Assembly (NCBI GenBank): GCA_963750995.1
Contig: CAVVST010000002.1
Span: forward strand, 186,001-250,000
Length of the DNA: 64,000 nucleotides
Direction: 5' to 3'
Source of the DNA: CAVVST01 sp963750995
Lineage (GTDB): Bacteria > Acidobacteriota > Vicinamibacteria > Vicinamibacterales > UBA2999
Shown here piece by piece: positions 46,074 through 56,292 of the stretch. The notes below the pieces were generated by a model. That model ran no database searches. It saw only the letters and a program-made list of their open reading frames with translations, and was not told where the DNA came from. Each line of letters begins with the position of its first letter. Within the stretch, counting starts at the first letter, position 1. Made by a program: the position numbers and the translations under genes.

Positions 46074-49000
46074 ATGACAACAACTGGGTCCAGGCGCACC
46101 GCCGCCGTGTTGGGTGCCCTCGTCGCCGTGTTGGCGATCACGCAGCCGACCGGCCATGCTACGGGCACGGGCTTCAACTTCAACTGGAGCGGGCTCAACG
46201 CTCTTCCCTTCGCGAAGAGCTACACGGTCACAGGCAACTACGTCGTCGGCGGCGTCGATCTCAAGCCCCAGAGCAAAACCAACGGGTTCGTCAGCGGCAC
46301 GATCCCGATGAGCGGCGTGCCGGCCAATGCGGATATCGTCGCGGCGTTCCTGGTACCTGGGAGACCATCTCGACGAACCAATCGCAGAGGGACGGCGCCC
46401 GGTTCCGCGGGCTGCCCGTTACTGCCGTCAAGGGCACGTCACGGGTGCTCGACAAATCCGCCGCGCAGTGTTTCAGTGGCGGCAGCCGCAACCGGACTTA
46501 CACGCTGACGATGTACCGGGCGGACGTATTGCGGTACCTGCCTGATCAGCGCGACAGCGACGGCCGGCCCACGGGAAAGAAGATTGTCAACGACGCCGAG
46601 CTGCAGAATCTCGGCCTTCCGCGGCACACCGTCAAACTGCCTGAGGCGGGCACCGGCAATCAGATCCCGCAAAGCGCCGGCGCAAGCTTGTTCGTCGTGT
46701 ACAGGGATCCAGCGCAGCCGCTGACGAAGATCGTTGTCTACGACGGCGCCTACGTGCAGCCCCCGGGCGCGGTGATGTTCCAGACGATCAAGGGCTTCCT
46801 GCAGTCCTCGACCACGCGTCGCGCGCGCCTGACCCATATCGTCGGCAGCGGGAGCAAGAATCCGTCGAGCCTGTGGTTCTGGAACGGACGGGCCTGGCCG
46901 ACACCCGTGTCCACGCAGTTCGGCGCGCAGCCGGCATCCGACCGCGGCTGGGCCAACCCGACGTTCAACCTGAGCCCAGGGATGCCGGGCACGGATTTCA
47001 ACGCCGGCTTCGGGGAAACCGTGTTCACCGCCGCCGAACCGCCGAAGTCCGGATGCCAGTCGTGGGCCGCAATCATCTTCAGCACGGCGGTGCAGGACAC
47101 CGACGCGGACGGGCTGATCGACAAGCTCGAGAACGTCAGCGGATTGAAGAATCCCAACGGCACCTCGCTGCCCGACCTGCGCGCGATGGGCGCGAGCTCG
47201 ATGCGAAGGGACGTCTTCGTCGAAATCGGCGCGATGTACGCGCTACCGGGGACCGCCTACGGCTCGCCCGACGCGCCGGTCAGCACCACGCAGGACACGG
47301 TGGTCGATGCCGCCGGGCACTACCACCTTCCTGCTCCGGGCGTGCTGAAGACGGTGGGAGATGCGTTCAAGAACGCGCCGGTGACGAATCCAGACGGCTC
47401 GTCGGGAGTGTCGCTGCATTTTGACGTTGGCGCCGGGTATCACGCCCCGGGTCCCGAGTACGCGGGGACTGAGGCCGACGAGTACCTCGTGCCCCCCGCG
47501 GCAGCACGCGGAGGTGAATCGATCCTCGAACAAGCGTGCATCACGACAGCGACGCTCGAGTGCCAGTTCCCCGATTTCCCCGGCACGGTCAGCTGGAAGA
47601 TCGGCTACCAGCTCTATCGCGACGCGTTCGTGGGTCCGGCCGGCCAGGAACTGTCGCCGGCGCAGCAGGACGCGTGTGAAGTCAGCGGTGGCTGCCGCCT
47701 GCGCTTCGACGCGAACCGGCGTGAGCTGTTTCACTACATGCTTTACGCACACGCCCGCGGCACGCCGAGGTCCTCGTTCGCCTGCCTCGACGGCGGCGGC
47801 GATCCGGCCGATCCAAATGCATCCGGCGTCTGCGAAGGCGGACCAAATCCCGAGAACCATGCGCCGAAGAGCGCCTCGGGTATCAGCGACTTGCCGGGCG
47901 GCGACTCGATCATCAGCCTGGGCCTGTGGGACAACTTCCTCGGCACCCCGTTCATGCAAGCCTCAACGACGATGCACGAGCTGGGGCACCAGTTCTTCCT
48001 ATGGCACGGCGGGCTGCCGTCGGTCTACAGCCCCGGTCCCGAAGGCAAGGGTCCGCAGGTGTTCGTCGAACCGAACTGCAAGCCGAACCACCCCAGCGTC
48101 ATGAGCTACCTGTTCCAGGCGCGCGGCCTGCTCGACGACAGCGGGTCGCCGCACGTCGACTTCGCGCGCGGGTTGTTGCCCGACGTGGACGAGACGTTCC
48201 TCTCTGACGGCACGTTGGGAACGCTGCCCTACCGGACGGCGTGGTTCGCCCCGCTCGTGCCCGGATCGCTGCCGTTTACGCTCGGCTCACCTGCGGCCAC
48301 GAAATACTGCAGCGGCCTGAAGTTCCCCGACCCGCTTCCGCCCGGCACCGTGCAGATGGCGCGCGTGGACGGCCTTGGTACGGCAGCGCCGGTGGACTGG
48401 AACGCGGACGGCGATCCGTTCGATTCGCCCTCGCCAGCCCAGGACGTCAACTTCGACGGCCTCGTCGACGGCGACCTCGCCGCGACGCCTGTGCTGGTAA
48501 GTGCCGACGACTGGGGCAATCTCGCGCTGAACCAGGTCGGGAGCCGCCGGAACATGGCCGGGTTTTCGTCAGGAATCGACTTCGGCGGCGGCATTGACTT
48601 CGGCGGCGGCATCGACTTCGGCGGCGGTATCGACTTCGGCGGCGGCATCGACTTCGGCGGCGGTATCGACTTCGGCGGCGGTATCGACTTCGGTGGCGGT
48701 ATCGACTTCGGTGGCGGCATCGACTTCGGTGGCGGCATCGACTTTGGCGGTGGCATTGATTTCGGCGGCGGCACCGACGCCGACGATCTCGCGGCGCTCC
48801 GCGAAGCCTTCGAGAGCGCCGGCGAACCGGAACTCGACCGCGAAACAGCGATCGCGATGGGCGGCAATACCGCGCCCAACGCATTCACCGCCTGCGTCGT
48901 CGGTGTGGATTGCGAGGCTGCTCCCGAGTCGATCCTGCTGGCGGTCTCGGACGTGTCGGGGCCGATCCACCGCGTGCGGCTGGCGTGGGCGTCGCCGAAT

Positions 49001-50632
49001 GTCAACGGCGACCACGTCACGTTGTACTCGGTGTATCGCGCGGCGGGCGCACCCGGGTCGCTTGGCGAGGCGCTGTTGATCGGCCAGACCGGGGCGACCT
49101 CGTTCGACGACACATCCGAGCTGCCGAACGGGCAGCCGTTCACCTACTGGGTGGTCGCCGAGTTCAACGACAACAGCGAGCCAGCTCCCTCCCTCACCGA
49201 TACGATCATCGCGGTCAACGACCCGCCAAGCCTGGCCTTTCTCACCGAGCCGGCGTCGACGACCTCGGGCGCGACGATGGCGCCGGTGCGGGTGACGCTC
49301 GAAGACGCGGACAGCCCGACGGAAGGCGCGGCGATCACCCTCACGATTGGAAATAATCCGGGCGACGCCTCGTTGTCGGGCATGACGACGCACGGCATCG
49401 TCGAAGGCGTGGCCACCTTCGCCAACCTGTCGATTGACGGCGCTGGCGAGGGCTACACACTCGTCGCATCGTTGGTCAGCGGATCGGGCACCTTCACGGC
49501 GACGTCGGCGCCGTTCAACATCGACGAAGTCGAGACCGAGCCGTTGATCATTCTGACGCAGGCGCTGCCGAACGGCACGACCGGCCAGGGGTATTCGCAG
49601 CAGCTGTTTGCGTCTGGCGGCTTGCCGCCGTACACGTGGGACATCGTCGAGATCGGCGACTTCACGCTGCCGGCGGGCCTGGAGTTGTCTCCGGGCGGCG
49701 CGATCTCCGGAACGCCGACGTCATCCGCGACCGCCGGGACCTTCCGGGTGCGCGTCACCGACGCCGGCGGCCACACCGCGGTTCAGGACCTCTGCATCCT
49801 CGTCGACGAGGCGTCGGAAGGAACCCTGGCCGTCGATCCATTGGGCACATCTGATCTGACCCTCCAGCACATCGCGGATACGCTGGCCGGCGACGGAGTG
49901 AGCATCAGCAATGTCGCCTATTCTGGAGCGACGGGCGCCAATGCGGCGGTCGGCACGTTTACCGGCGGCTTCTCGGCGACCGGCATCAACAGCGGCGTCA
50001 TCCTGAGCTCAGGACGGGTGAAGAACGTGATCGGCCCGAACAACAGCGACAACGCCACCTTCACCGGCGTTGCCGGCGGCGATGCCGACCTCGCCGCGAC
50101 GGGCGGCGGGACCACCTTGGACGCGGCTGTCCTGGAATTCGATTTCACGGTCACCGACCCGAACGCCGAGGTGGCAACGTTCCAATACGTGTTCGCGTCG
50201 GAGGAGTACAACGAATTCGCCAATACGCAGTTCAACGACGTGTTCGGGTTCTTCATGTCCGGACCGGGATTCCCGAAAGCGAACCTTGCCCTGATTCCCG
50301 GCAGCAGCACGCCGGTGTCGATCAACAGCGTGAACGGCGGGAATCGCGAGAACGAAACGCCGCCGCAGCATCGGGAGTTCTTCGTCAACAACGACCTGAA
50401 CGATGGCGGCACGCAGCCGCTGCTCACGCTGATACAGGCGGACGGGCTCACACGGGTGTTGACGGTCCAGGCGGGAGTCTCGCCCGGGTCGACGTATCAC
50501 CTCAAGCTGGCGATTGCTGACGTGAGCGACCGATTCTACGATTCCTGGGTGCTGATCAAGGGGGAGAGTCTCTCGGCGGCGTGCACGCTGGTTCCACCGC
50601 CGGTGTTTATCGACCAGCGATCCGGCGATTGA
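46074..50632 (+). CDS. Large secreted metzincin-like / choice-of-anchor L protein (N-terminal frameshift)
   Basis: About 1,520 residues. The signal peptide starts at 46074 (GSRRTAAVLGALVAVLAITQ). Single-base errors near 46352-46357 shift the frame before WETISTNQSQRDGARFRGLP; the long uninterrupted part begins at 46445. Middle region: a zinc-protease motif HELGHQFFLWH (HExxHxxxxxH) with a VMSY Met-turn. Next are eleven IDFGGG repeats (48575-48772), an FN3-like domain (VRLAWASPNVNGDHVTLYSV, FTYWVVAEFNDNSE), two Ig-like domains (one with ASGGLPPYTWDI), and a C-terminal choice-of-anchor L domain (GINSGVILSSGRVKNVIGPN, EFDFTVTDPNAEVATFQYVF). Likely secreted or surface-held; substrate unknown. Confidence 0.85.
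48575..48772 (+). repeat. Eleven 18-bp coding repeats (IDFGGG)n
   Basis: Eleven in-frame units of ATCGACTTCGGCGGCGGC with synonymous variation (C/T third bases) encode Ile-Asp-Phe-Gly-Gly-Gly. Every change between units is silent, so the hexapeptide itself is under selection. It joins the protease-like part to the FN3 part of the secreted protein. Confidence 0.9.
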
Positions 50633-51704
50633 CGTCGGCCAGCAGCGGATCTTCCTTCGACTGACCGCGGAATTCGAGATAGCTCTTGTAGGATTCCGCG
50701 GCGCCCGCCATCTTCATCCCTTCCCGCACGCGTCCCTGGTAGTAGTAGACCGAGGGCAGGTACGCGTAAGTCGGTTCTTCGTCCATGAACAGCGCCAGTG
50801 CCTCGCCGCGGCGCCCCAGGCAGCGGTCGAACTCGGAGTCGGCCTGGATGAATGCATTCGCGTCCAGGTACGCGCGGCCGAGATCGTAATGGCCGATCCA
50901 CGTATCCAGCAGCATGTTCGCTTCCGACAGCAGCTTGATCGCCTGCCGCGCGTCGCCGCCCATGAGGGCGATGTCCCCTTCGATCAGCTTGGCGTAGGCC
51001 TGCGGCTCGGCCTGTAGTTCCGCGGCGAGACTCGCCATGAGCGGCCTGGCCGCATCGATGTTGCCCGCCTCGACGTAAAGACGCGCAGACAGGAACCGGA
51101 TCTTCACCGCCTTGCTGTTGGCCAGCGCCTTCTCGACGGCGGCGATCGCCGCGGCCGGACGGCCTCGCGACAGCTCCGCATACGCGGCGGCCGCGAACTT
51201 GGACGCGGCGCGGTCGGTGCTCTTCGACGCCAGATCGCTGGCGGCGCCCTCGTTCAGGATCCGCGCCGCATCGGCGAACCGTCCCTGCACCGCCGCAAGA
51301 TCGCCAAGGCCCGAGGCGCCGAAGGAGGCACCCAGGGCGTCGATCGCCGCCAGCCTCTGGTAGGTCTGCATCGCGTCGGGCAGCCGGGCCTGGCCCAGCT
51401 GCGCGAACGCCAGCGCGAGCGTCGCATACGCGTCGGGCCCCTCGATCTTCAGCGCTTCTTCTTCCGCCGTCTGGAAATCGCCGGCGTAGTTGGCGTAAAG
51501 GGCGAGATTGTCGCGGAACGTCGCGCGATTGGGCAGCAGGTCCACGACCTGCCGCATCTCGGCGACCGCCCCCTTCAAATCGCGAAGCTGGGTCAGGCAC
51601 AACGCCCGCTGGTTGTGGCCGGTGACGTCGGCGGCATAGCGGGCGATCAGCTCGCCGTATTCCTTGACGCACTGCGGATAGTCGCCGGTCAGCCGGTAGT
51701 ACAT
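50607..51704 (-). CDS. TPR-repeat protein, C-terminal half of the adjacent Ser/Thr kinase
   Basis: 365 residues of tetratricopeptide-like helical repeats (YPQCVKEYGELIARYAADVT, GHNQRALCLTQLRDLKGAV, YATLALAFAQLGQARLPDAM, WIGHYDLGRAYLDANAFIQA). It starts MYYRLTGDYPQC, 12 bases after the kinase stop. In related proteins this text follows directly after the kinase's LDGMTERE end, so a one-base error near 51712 most likely splits a single kinase-TPR protein. TPRs here would bind partner proteins. The 3' end overlaps the convergent large secreted protein by 26 bases. Confidence 0.8.
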   Translation of the reverse strand: MYYRLTGDYPQCVKEYGELIARYAADVTGHNQRALCLTQLRDLKGAVAEMRQVVDLLPNRATFRDNLALYANYAGDFQTAEEEALKIEGPDAYATLALAFAQLGQARLPDAMQTYQRLAAIDALGASFGASGLGDLAAVQGRFADAARILNEGAASDLASKSTDRAASKFAAAAYAELSRGRPAAAIAAVEKALANSKAVKIRFLSARLYVEAGNIDAARPLMASLAAELQAEPQAYAKLIEGDIALMGGDARQAIKLLSEANMLLDTWIGHYDLGRAYLDANAFIQADSEFDRCLGRRGEALALFMDEEPTYAYLPSVYYYQGRVREGMKMAGAAESYKSYLEFRGQSKEDPLLADVNRRIAGR

Positions 51705-51716
51705 GCCGCGCGTCGA

Positions 51717-53678
51717 TTACCGTTCCCGCTCCGTCATGCCGTCGAGATACTGCAGCGCCTGGTTGATGTATTTGTCGGCTTCCGCGAGCTGGCCGAGGTT
51801 GCGCGACTGCACTGCCAGCAACTGGTAGCCGACGCCGAATTTCGGATCGACCTCCACCGCCTTGAGGAGGTTGGCGCGCGCTTCCTCGAACCGGTTGTTC
51901 GACGATGCCTCCTGCGCCGCGGCATAGTGGCGCACCACGTCGAGCGAGGTCGCCGACAGGCTCGCCATCGCGAACATCTGGGCCGATTCCGACGCTTCGT
52001 CGCCCAGAGCCCTGCGGATGGTCGTCATCAGCTGCGTCGCCGCCTCGACGATCTCTTCCTTGCTGTCCGCGTCGGTCTCGGCATCGGCCAGCACTTCGCC
52101 GGTCACGGTGCGCGTCGCCTTGACGGCGATGGTGTACCCGTCGCCGTCGCGCAGCAGCGACCCGGCCAGGACCACGCCGACACCTTCACGCACCGCGATT
52201 TCACGCGCGGCCATTTCGTCGAGCTGATCGGGCGGACGCACGCCAAGGGTGCGAACGATGCCATTCCGGTCGAACGCGCTGATGAATCCCGCGCCTTCGA
52301 GCGCCCGGCGGAGCATCGGCTCGAGCGTCCGATCGAACGCGGGATCGCCGGTGCGATTATCCAGGTCGGCGATGACAACCGAGACGGGATCCGGCTGGAC
52401 CGGCGGCGCGCTGAAGATGCGAGTGATGTAGTAAGTGGCTCCGAGCAGCACGGCGCCGAGTGCGACCGTCGCCGCCACCATGCGCGGCGTCAGGCGGCGT
52501 ATCACCGGCAGCAGATGGCCCCTGGCGTCAAGACGATCGAGCGCCCCCAGCAGCTCGGTTGTCGACTGGTATCGCCTCGCCGGATGCCGCTGGAGGCAGC
52601 GCAGCACCACCGTTTCGAGCGCTTCAGGAAGCTCGGGGTCGATCAACCTGAGCGGCGCCGGCGGATCATCGGAGTCGCGCCGCAGGTCCTCTAGGGTCTG
52701 CTGTGGCCGCCGTCGCGGTCCAACCAGCATGTCCGACGCGATCAGCCCGAGAGCATAGATGTCGGCCCGCTGATCGACCGCGTCGCCCCTGGCCTGCTCC
52801 GGCGCCATGTACGCGATCGTGCCGACAATGGCGCCCACCGTCGTCGAATGGTGGGTGGACTGGCCCGCCCGGTCAGTGCCTGTCGCCGGGCTCGACGTCG
52901 TGATCTCGGGCCGCGCCGACGAGGATCGGGCGATGCCGAAATCCATGATGATGGCGTGGTCGCCTTCGATCATGATGTTGGCCGGCTTCAGGTCGCGGTG
53001 CACGACGCCGGCCTCGTGCGCAGCGACGAGACCCGAGACGACCTGCCGCATGATGTGAATCGCTCTCGGCACCTCGAGCCTGCCTTCGCGCTTGAGCAGC
53101 GACGACAGGTCTTCGCCCTCGATGTACGACATCGTGATGTACTTGATGCCGTCGATCTCGCCAAGGTCGTGAATGCGGACGACGTTCTTGTGGGTGACCT
53201 GCCGCGCCAGCAGCAGCTCCTGCTTGAAGCGGCGTTCGATGGCGCGCGTCTCGTCGGGATTGCCGCCCGCTTCCGCGCGGATTACTTTCAGCGCAACCAG
53301 GACATCCAGGTCGGCGTCGAACGCCTGGTAGACGGCGCCCATCCCGCCCATGCCGAGCAGCTTGACGATGCGGTAGCGCGGGCCGAATCGCTGGCCGACG
53401 GTCAGCGGACCGTCGCCACGCACCGGCGGCCGCAAGTCGGGCCGCGGCGTGCGCATTTCCGGCATGAGGTACGTCGCATCGTCGGGCCCGAGGCTGCTGC
53501 CCGACGCCGGCGTGCCCGGCGGCGGAGAACCCGGCAGGCGGGTCTGGTCGAGATCAGGTAGCGGAGGCTGTGGTAGCTGGGTCTCGTCAGGATCGATGGC
53601 GTTCAACGGCTTGCCGCAGCGGATGCAGATCCCGGTACCGTCTGTCGTGTCTTCCCCGCCGCAATGTGGGCAAGCCAT
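51717..53678 (-). CDS. Membrane Ser/Thr protein kinase with N-terminal zinc ribbon
   Basis: Starts at 53678 with a zinc ribbon, MACPHCGGEDTTDG and CIRCGKPL. The kinase domain (~95-370) has the Gly loop VKLLGMGGMGAVYQAFD, the ATP lysine in VALKVIRAE, the catalytic HRDLKPANIM and DFGIAR, and APEQARGDAVDQRADIYAL. A membrane span, VAATVALGAVLLGATYYITR, follows near 420-440. The outer part resembles the adenylate-cyclase-like/TolB-type N-terminal domain seen in related kinases (VIADLDNRTGDPAFDRTLEP). Together with the TPR region this is the common PknB-like one-component receptor of Acidobacteriota. It diverges from an FHA-PP2C gene, its likely antagonist. Confidence 0.9.
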   Translation of the reverse strand: MACPHCGGEDTTDGTGICIRCGKPLNAIDPDETQLPQPPLPDLDQTRLPGSPPPGTPASGSSLGPDDATYLMPEMRTPRPDLRPPVRGDGPLTVGQRFGPRYRIVKLLGMGGMGAVYQAFDADLDVLVALKVIRAEAGGNPDETRAIERRFKQELLLARQVTHKNVVRIHDLGEIDGIKYITMSYIEGEDLSSLLKREGRLEVPRAIHIMRQVVSGLVAAHEAGVVHRDLKPANIMIEGDHAIIMDFGIARSSSARPEITTSSPATGTDRAGQSTHHSTTVGAIVGTIAYMAPEQARGDAVDQRADIYALGLIASDMLVGPRRRPQQTLEDLRRDSDDPPAPLRLIDPELPEALETVVLRCLQRHPARRYQSTTELLGALDRLDARGHLLPVIRRLTPRMVAATVALGAVLLGATYYITRIFSAPPVQPDPVSVVIADLDNRTGDPAFDRTLEPMLRRALEGAGFISAFDRNGIVRTLGVRPPDQLDEMAAREIAVREGVGVVLAGSLLRDGDGYTIAVKATRTVTGEVLADAETDADSKEEIVEAATQLMTTIRRALGDEASESAQMFAMASLSATSLDVVRHYAAAQEASSNNRFEEARANLLKAVEVDPKFGVGYQLLAVQSRNLGQLAEADKYINQALQYLDGMTERER

Positions 53679-53805
53679 GCACCCAGGCAGGATTATGTCG
53701 CGCACCCCAGATTCGAGCAACTGTGTGAGTAATGTCGTTCGCCGTCGTTTGTACGTCATAATCGCGCTCTTCTGACCGATTGGCTCATAAGGAAGTAACG
53801 TCCGG

Positions 53806-55416
53806 ATGCCGTCCACCCCACGGCTCGTCGTCACGGATTCGCGCGGCCGCCGCCAGGTTCCGGTCGACAAGACCACTTTGACGCTGGGCCGCCGCTCTGA
53901 AAGCGACATCCAGGTCGCCGGAGTCGGAGTATCACGCCATCACGCGGAAATTGCCGGCGGCACCGGCGGCTACCTGCTGCGCGACCTCGATTCCAAGTTC
54001 GGGACCTTCGTGAACGGCAAGCGGACGACGGAATGCGTGCTGGCGCACGGCGACCAGATCCGTCTCGGCGAGTCCCACGACACCAAGATCGTCTTCCTCG
54101 TCGAGGACGAGGACAGCGTGCGCTCGAGCAGCGCCGTGTCCGCGGCCAGCGAGCTTCGCCACCTGTCGACCCTGCTCGAGGGACTGCGCGCCCTCGGATC
54201 GGGACGCGTGCTCGACGAAGTGCTGGCGCTCGTCCTCGACTCCGCGATCGACGTCACCGGCGCCGAACGCGGCTTCATCATGCTCGCCAACGAGAACGGG
54301 GAACTCGAGTTCAAGCTGGGCCGCGCACAGGGACGCATCACGTTGTCGGGCCGCACGTTCGAGACGAGCCGCAAGATTCCGGAGGACGTCTTCGCCACCG
54401 GCACGCCGCGCATTGTCGAAGATCTGATGGAAGGCGCCGAAGCCGGCCTGCATCTCGGCACGGTGGCGCTGGGCATCCGCCACGTGCTGTGCGCACCGCT
54501 GCGGCTGGTCCGCTACGTTGACAAGGCGGAGCAGGCGGGCAAGGAAAAGATGATCGGCGTGCTCTACCTCGATAGCCGCGAGCGCGGCGCGCTCAGGTCG
54601 CAGGCCGCACGCTCAGCGCTGGAGACGCTCAGCACGGAAGCGGCCGTGGCCATCGAGAACGCACGGCTGTACCGCGAGGCGCTCGAACGGGCCCGCCTCG
54701 ACCAGGAATTGAAGGTGGCGGCCGCGATCCAGCAGTCGCTGCTGCCGGTCTCGAACCGCAGCGGCACCTTCTACTCGACTGCCGGATCGTCGATCCCCTG
54801 CCGCGCCGTCGGCGGTGACTTCTTCGACTACTTCGAGGCGCCGGACAATCGCTTCGGCTTCATCCTGGGTGACGTCGCCGGCAAGGGCGCGCCGGCCGCG
54901 CTGCTCGCTGCGGCCGTCCTCGGCATGTTCGGCGCCGAGGCCGCGTATCACACGCGGTGCGCGCCGCTCGTCGGCCGTCTCAACCAGGGGCTCTTTCGCC
55001 GCCGCATTGAATCACGCTTCCTCACCGCCTTCTGCGGCATCCTGGGCGCCGACGGCTCACTGGTCTACTCCAACGCGGGACACAACGCGCCGTTTCTCGT
55101 CACCGCGTCCGGCGTGCGGCGCCTGGAGACCGGCGGAATGGTACTCGGCATCTTCGAGCATTCGGCCTACGAGGAAGAAGCACTGACCCTGTCCCCAGGC
55201 GACGTCATCATCGCCTTCAGCGACGGCGTGAGCGAAGCGCTGAACGAAGCCGGGGATGAATACAGCGACGACCGGCTCCTGGCTGCCGTCATCGCCAACC
55301 GCCGGCGGACGCCGCAGGAGCTGCTCGATGCGCTCCTGGCCGACGTCCGCAAGTTCGCCGGCGCGGCGACGGCGAACGACGACGTGACGATGGTAGTGGT
55401 CAGGTACGATGGTTGA
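53806..55416 (+). CDS. FHA-GAF-PP2C (SpoIIE-type) phosphatase
   Basis: A 536-residue protein. FHA domain at ~20-100 (LTLGRRSESDIQVAGVGVSR, HHAEIAGG, DSKFGTFVNGK) binds phospho-threonine. GAF at ~130-285 (VLALVLDSAIDVTGAERGF, GVLYLDSRERG). SpoIIE/PP2C phosphatase at ~310-535, with metal-binding aspartates in GGDFFDYFEAP and FILGDVAGKGAPAALLAA, and DVIIAFSDGVSEALNEAG. Such proteins dephosphorylate STAS-domain antagonists. The STAS gene 43 bases downstream is the obvious target, and the divergent kinase the source of phospho-threonine signals for the FHA domain. Confidence 0.92.
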   Translation: MPSTPRLVVTDSRGRRQVPVDKTTLTLGRRSESDIQVAGVGVSRHHAEIAGGTGGYLLRDLDSKFGTFVNGKRTTECVLAHGDQIRLGESHDTKIVFLVEDEDSVRSSSAVSAASELRHLSTLLEGLRALGSGRVLDEVLALVLDSAIDVTGAERGFIMLANENGELEFKLGRAQGRITLSGRTFETSRKIPEDVFATGTPRIVEDLMEGAEAGLHLGTVALGIRHVLCAPLRLVRYVDKAEQAGKEKMIGVLYLDSRERGALRSQAARSALETLSTEAAVAIENARLYREALERARLDQELKVAAAIQQSLLPVSNRSGTFYSTAGSSIPCRAVGGDFFDYFEAPDNRFGFILGDVAGKGAPAALLAAAVLGMFGAEAAYHTRCAPLVGRLNQGLFRRRIESRFLTAFCGILGADGSLVYSNAGHNAPFLVTASGVRRLETGGMVLGIFEHSAYEEEALTLSPGDVIIAFSDGVSEALNEAGDEYSDDRLLAAVIANRRRTPQELLDALLADVRKFAGAATANDDVTMVVVRYDG

Positions 55417-55458
55417 GGTAGAATCCACGCCGAATCGGCAATTGGAGGGACGGACGGC

Positions 55459-55800
55459 ATGCAGCTCGAACAGCGGATACAGGGCAACGTCGCCATCATC
55501 ACGGTGAACGGCGACATTACCCTCAACAAGGGCGGCGACGTCCTGCTCAAAGACAAGGTCCAGAGCCTCATCCAGCAGGGCAACAAGAACATCATCATCG
55601 ACCTTGGCGGCGTGGCCTACGTGGACAGCGCCGGACTCGGCCAGCTGGTGCACGCGTTCGCGACGACCAAGAACAAGGGCGGCGCGTTGAAGCTCGTAAA
55701 CGTGACGAAGAAGCTACGGGACCTGCTGGTGGTGACGAAGCTGCTGACGGTGTTCGACACCTACGACAACGAGAGCGCTGCGCTCTCCAGCTTCAATTAG
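55459..55800 (+). CDS. STAS-domain anti-sigma factor antagonist
   Basis: A 113-residue SpoIIAA/RsbV-like protein. The fold opens MQLEQRIQGNVAIITVNGDI, and the phosphorylated serine is in AYVDSAGLGQLVHAFATT. When dephosphorylated, such proteins bind an anti-sigma kinase and free its target. Directly downstream of the FHA-GAF-PP2C gene; no RsbW-like kinase is seen in the window. The preceding GGAGGGACGG is a good ribosome-binding site. It ends overlapping the convergent receiver gene by four bases. Confidence 0.92.
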   Translation: MQLEQRIQGNVAIITVNGDITLNKGGDVLLKDKVQSLIQQGNKNIIIDLGGVAYVDSAGLGQLVHAFATTKNKGGALKLVNVTKKLRDLLVVTKLLTVFDTYDNESAALSSFN

Positions 55801-56207
55801 CAGGCGGCGGGCGACGGCTGCGGGCCGTGCCCGTTCAGCATCTTTCGCAGCTCGCGGACCACTTCATCGAGCTCGCACGGCTTGATCAGCACGTGCGATA
55901 TCCCGGCATGGCGAAATCGCTCGGGCTCGTCGAGATACTCGGCGTGTCCGGTGATCGCGAGGATGGGGATGTCGCGCGTCGCTGACGACCGCTGAAGCGC
56001 CCGGCAGAACTCGAAGCCGTCCATCCCCGGCACTGCAATGTCCGTCACCACGAGATCCGGCCGCAGTTCGTGCGCTTTTTCGAGCGCCTGGTGGCCGTTG
56101 TGGGCATCGACGGTGCGGAAGCCGGCATGGGTGAGGAAATCGCGGTACATCAATCGCGTGCTGTGGTCGTCTTCGACGATGAGGACGAGCGGGGATTCCA
56201 TGACCAT
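55797..56207 (-). CDS. Single-domain response regulator
   Basis: A 136-residue CheY-like receiver. Acidic pair in VLIVEDDHSTRLMYRDFL, phospho-acceptor in LVVTDIAVPGMDGFEFC, switch Thr in ILAITGHAEY, and lysine in VLIKPCELDEVV. All catalytic positions are intact. The ATG at 56207 is preferred; the frame is open to 56264. It runs against the STAS gene. Its kinase is not evident nearby. Confidence 0.88.
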   Translation of the reverse strand: MVMESPLVLIVEDDHSTRLMYRDFLTHAGFRTVDAHNGHQALEKAHELRPDLVVTDIAVPGMDGFEFCRALQRSSATRDIPILAITGHAEYLDEPERFRHAGISHVLIKPCELDEVVRELRKMLNGHGPQPSPAAC

Positions 56208-56292
56208 CGACGGCTTGGGAAAGATAGCCCGCAGATTCTTCGGCGCGCAAGCGTACCTGGCCAAGCTCGGCTATAAGGCCTGCTCGCCGTCC

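Noticed and set aside
48575..48772. Regular 18-bp repeats resembling a short CRISPR-like array
   Set aside because: There are no spacers, the units are in frame within a long gene, and no cas genes occur.
48229..49143. Leftward frame rich in Pro-Pro-Lys-Ser-Met/Ile repeats
   Set aside because: It is the antisense of the IDFGGG repeat array; the sense strand shows silent third-base variation, which proves the coding direction.
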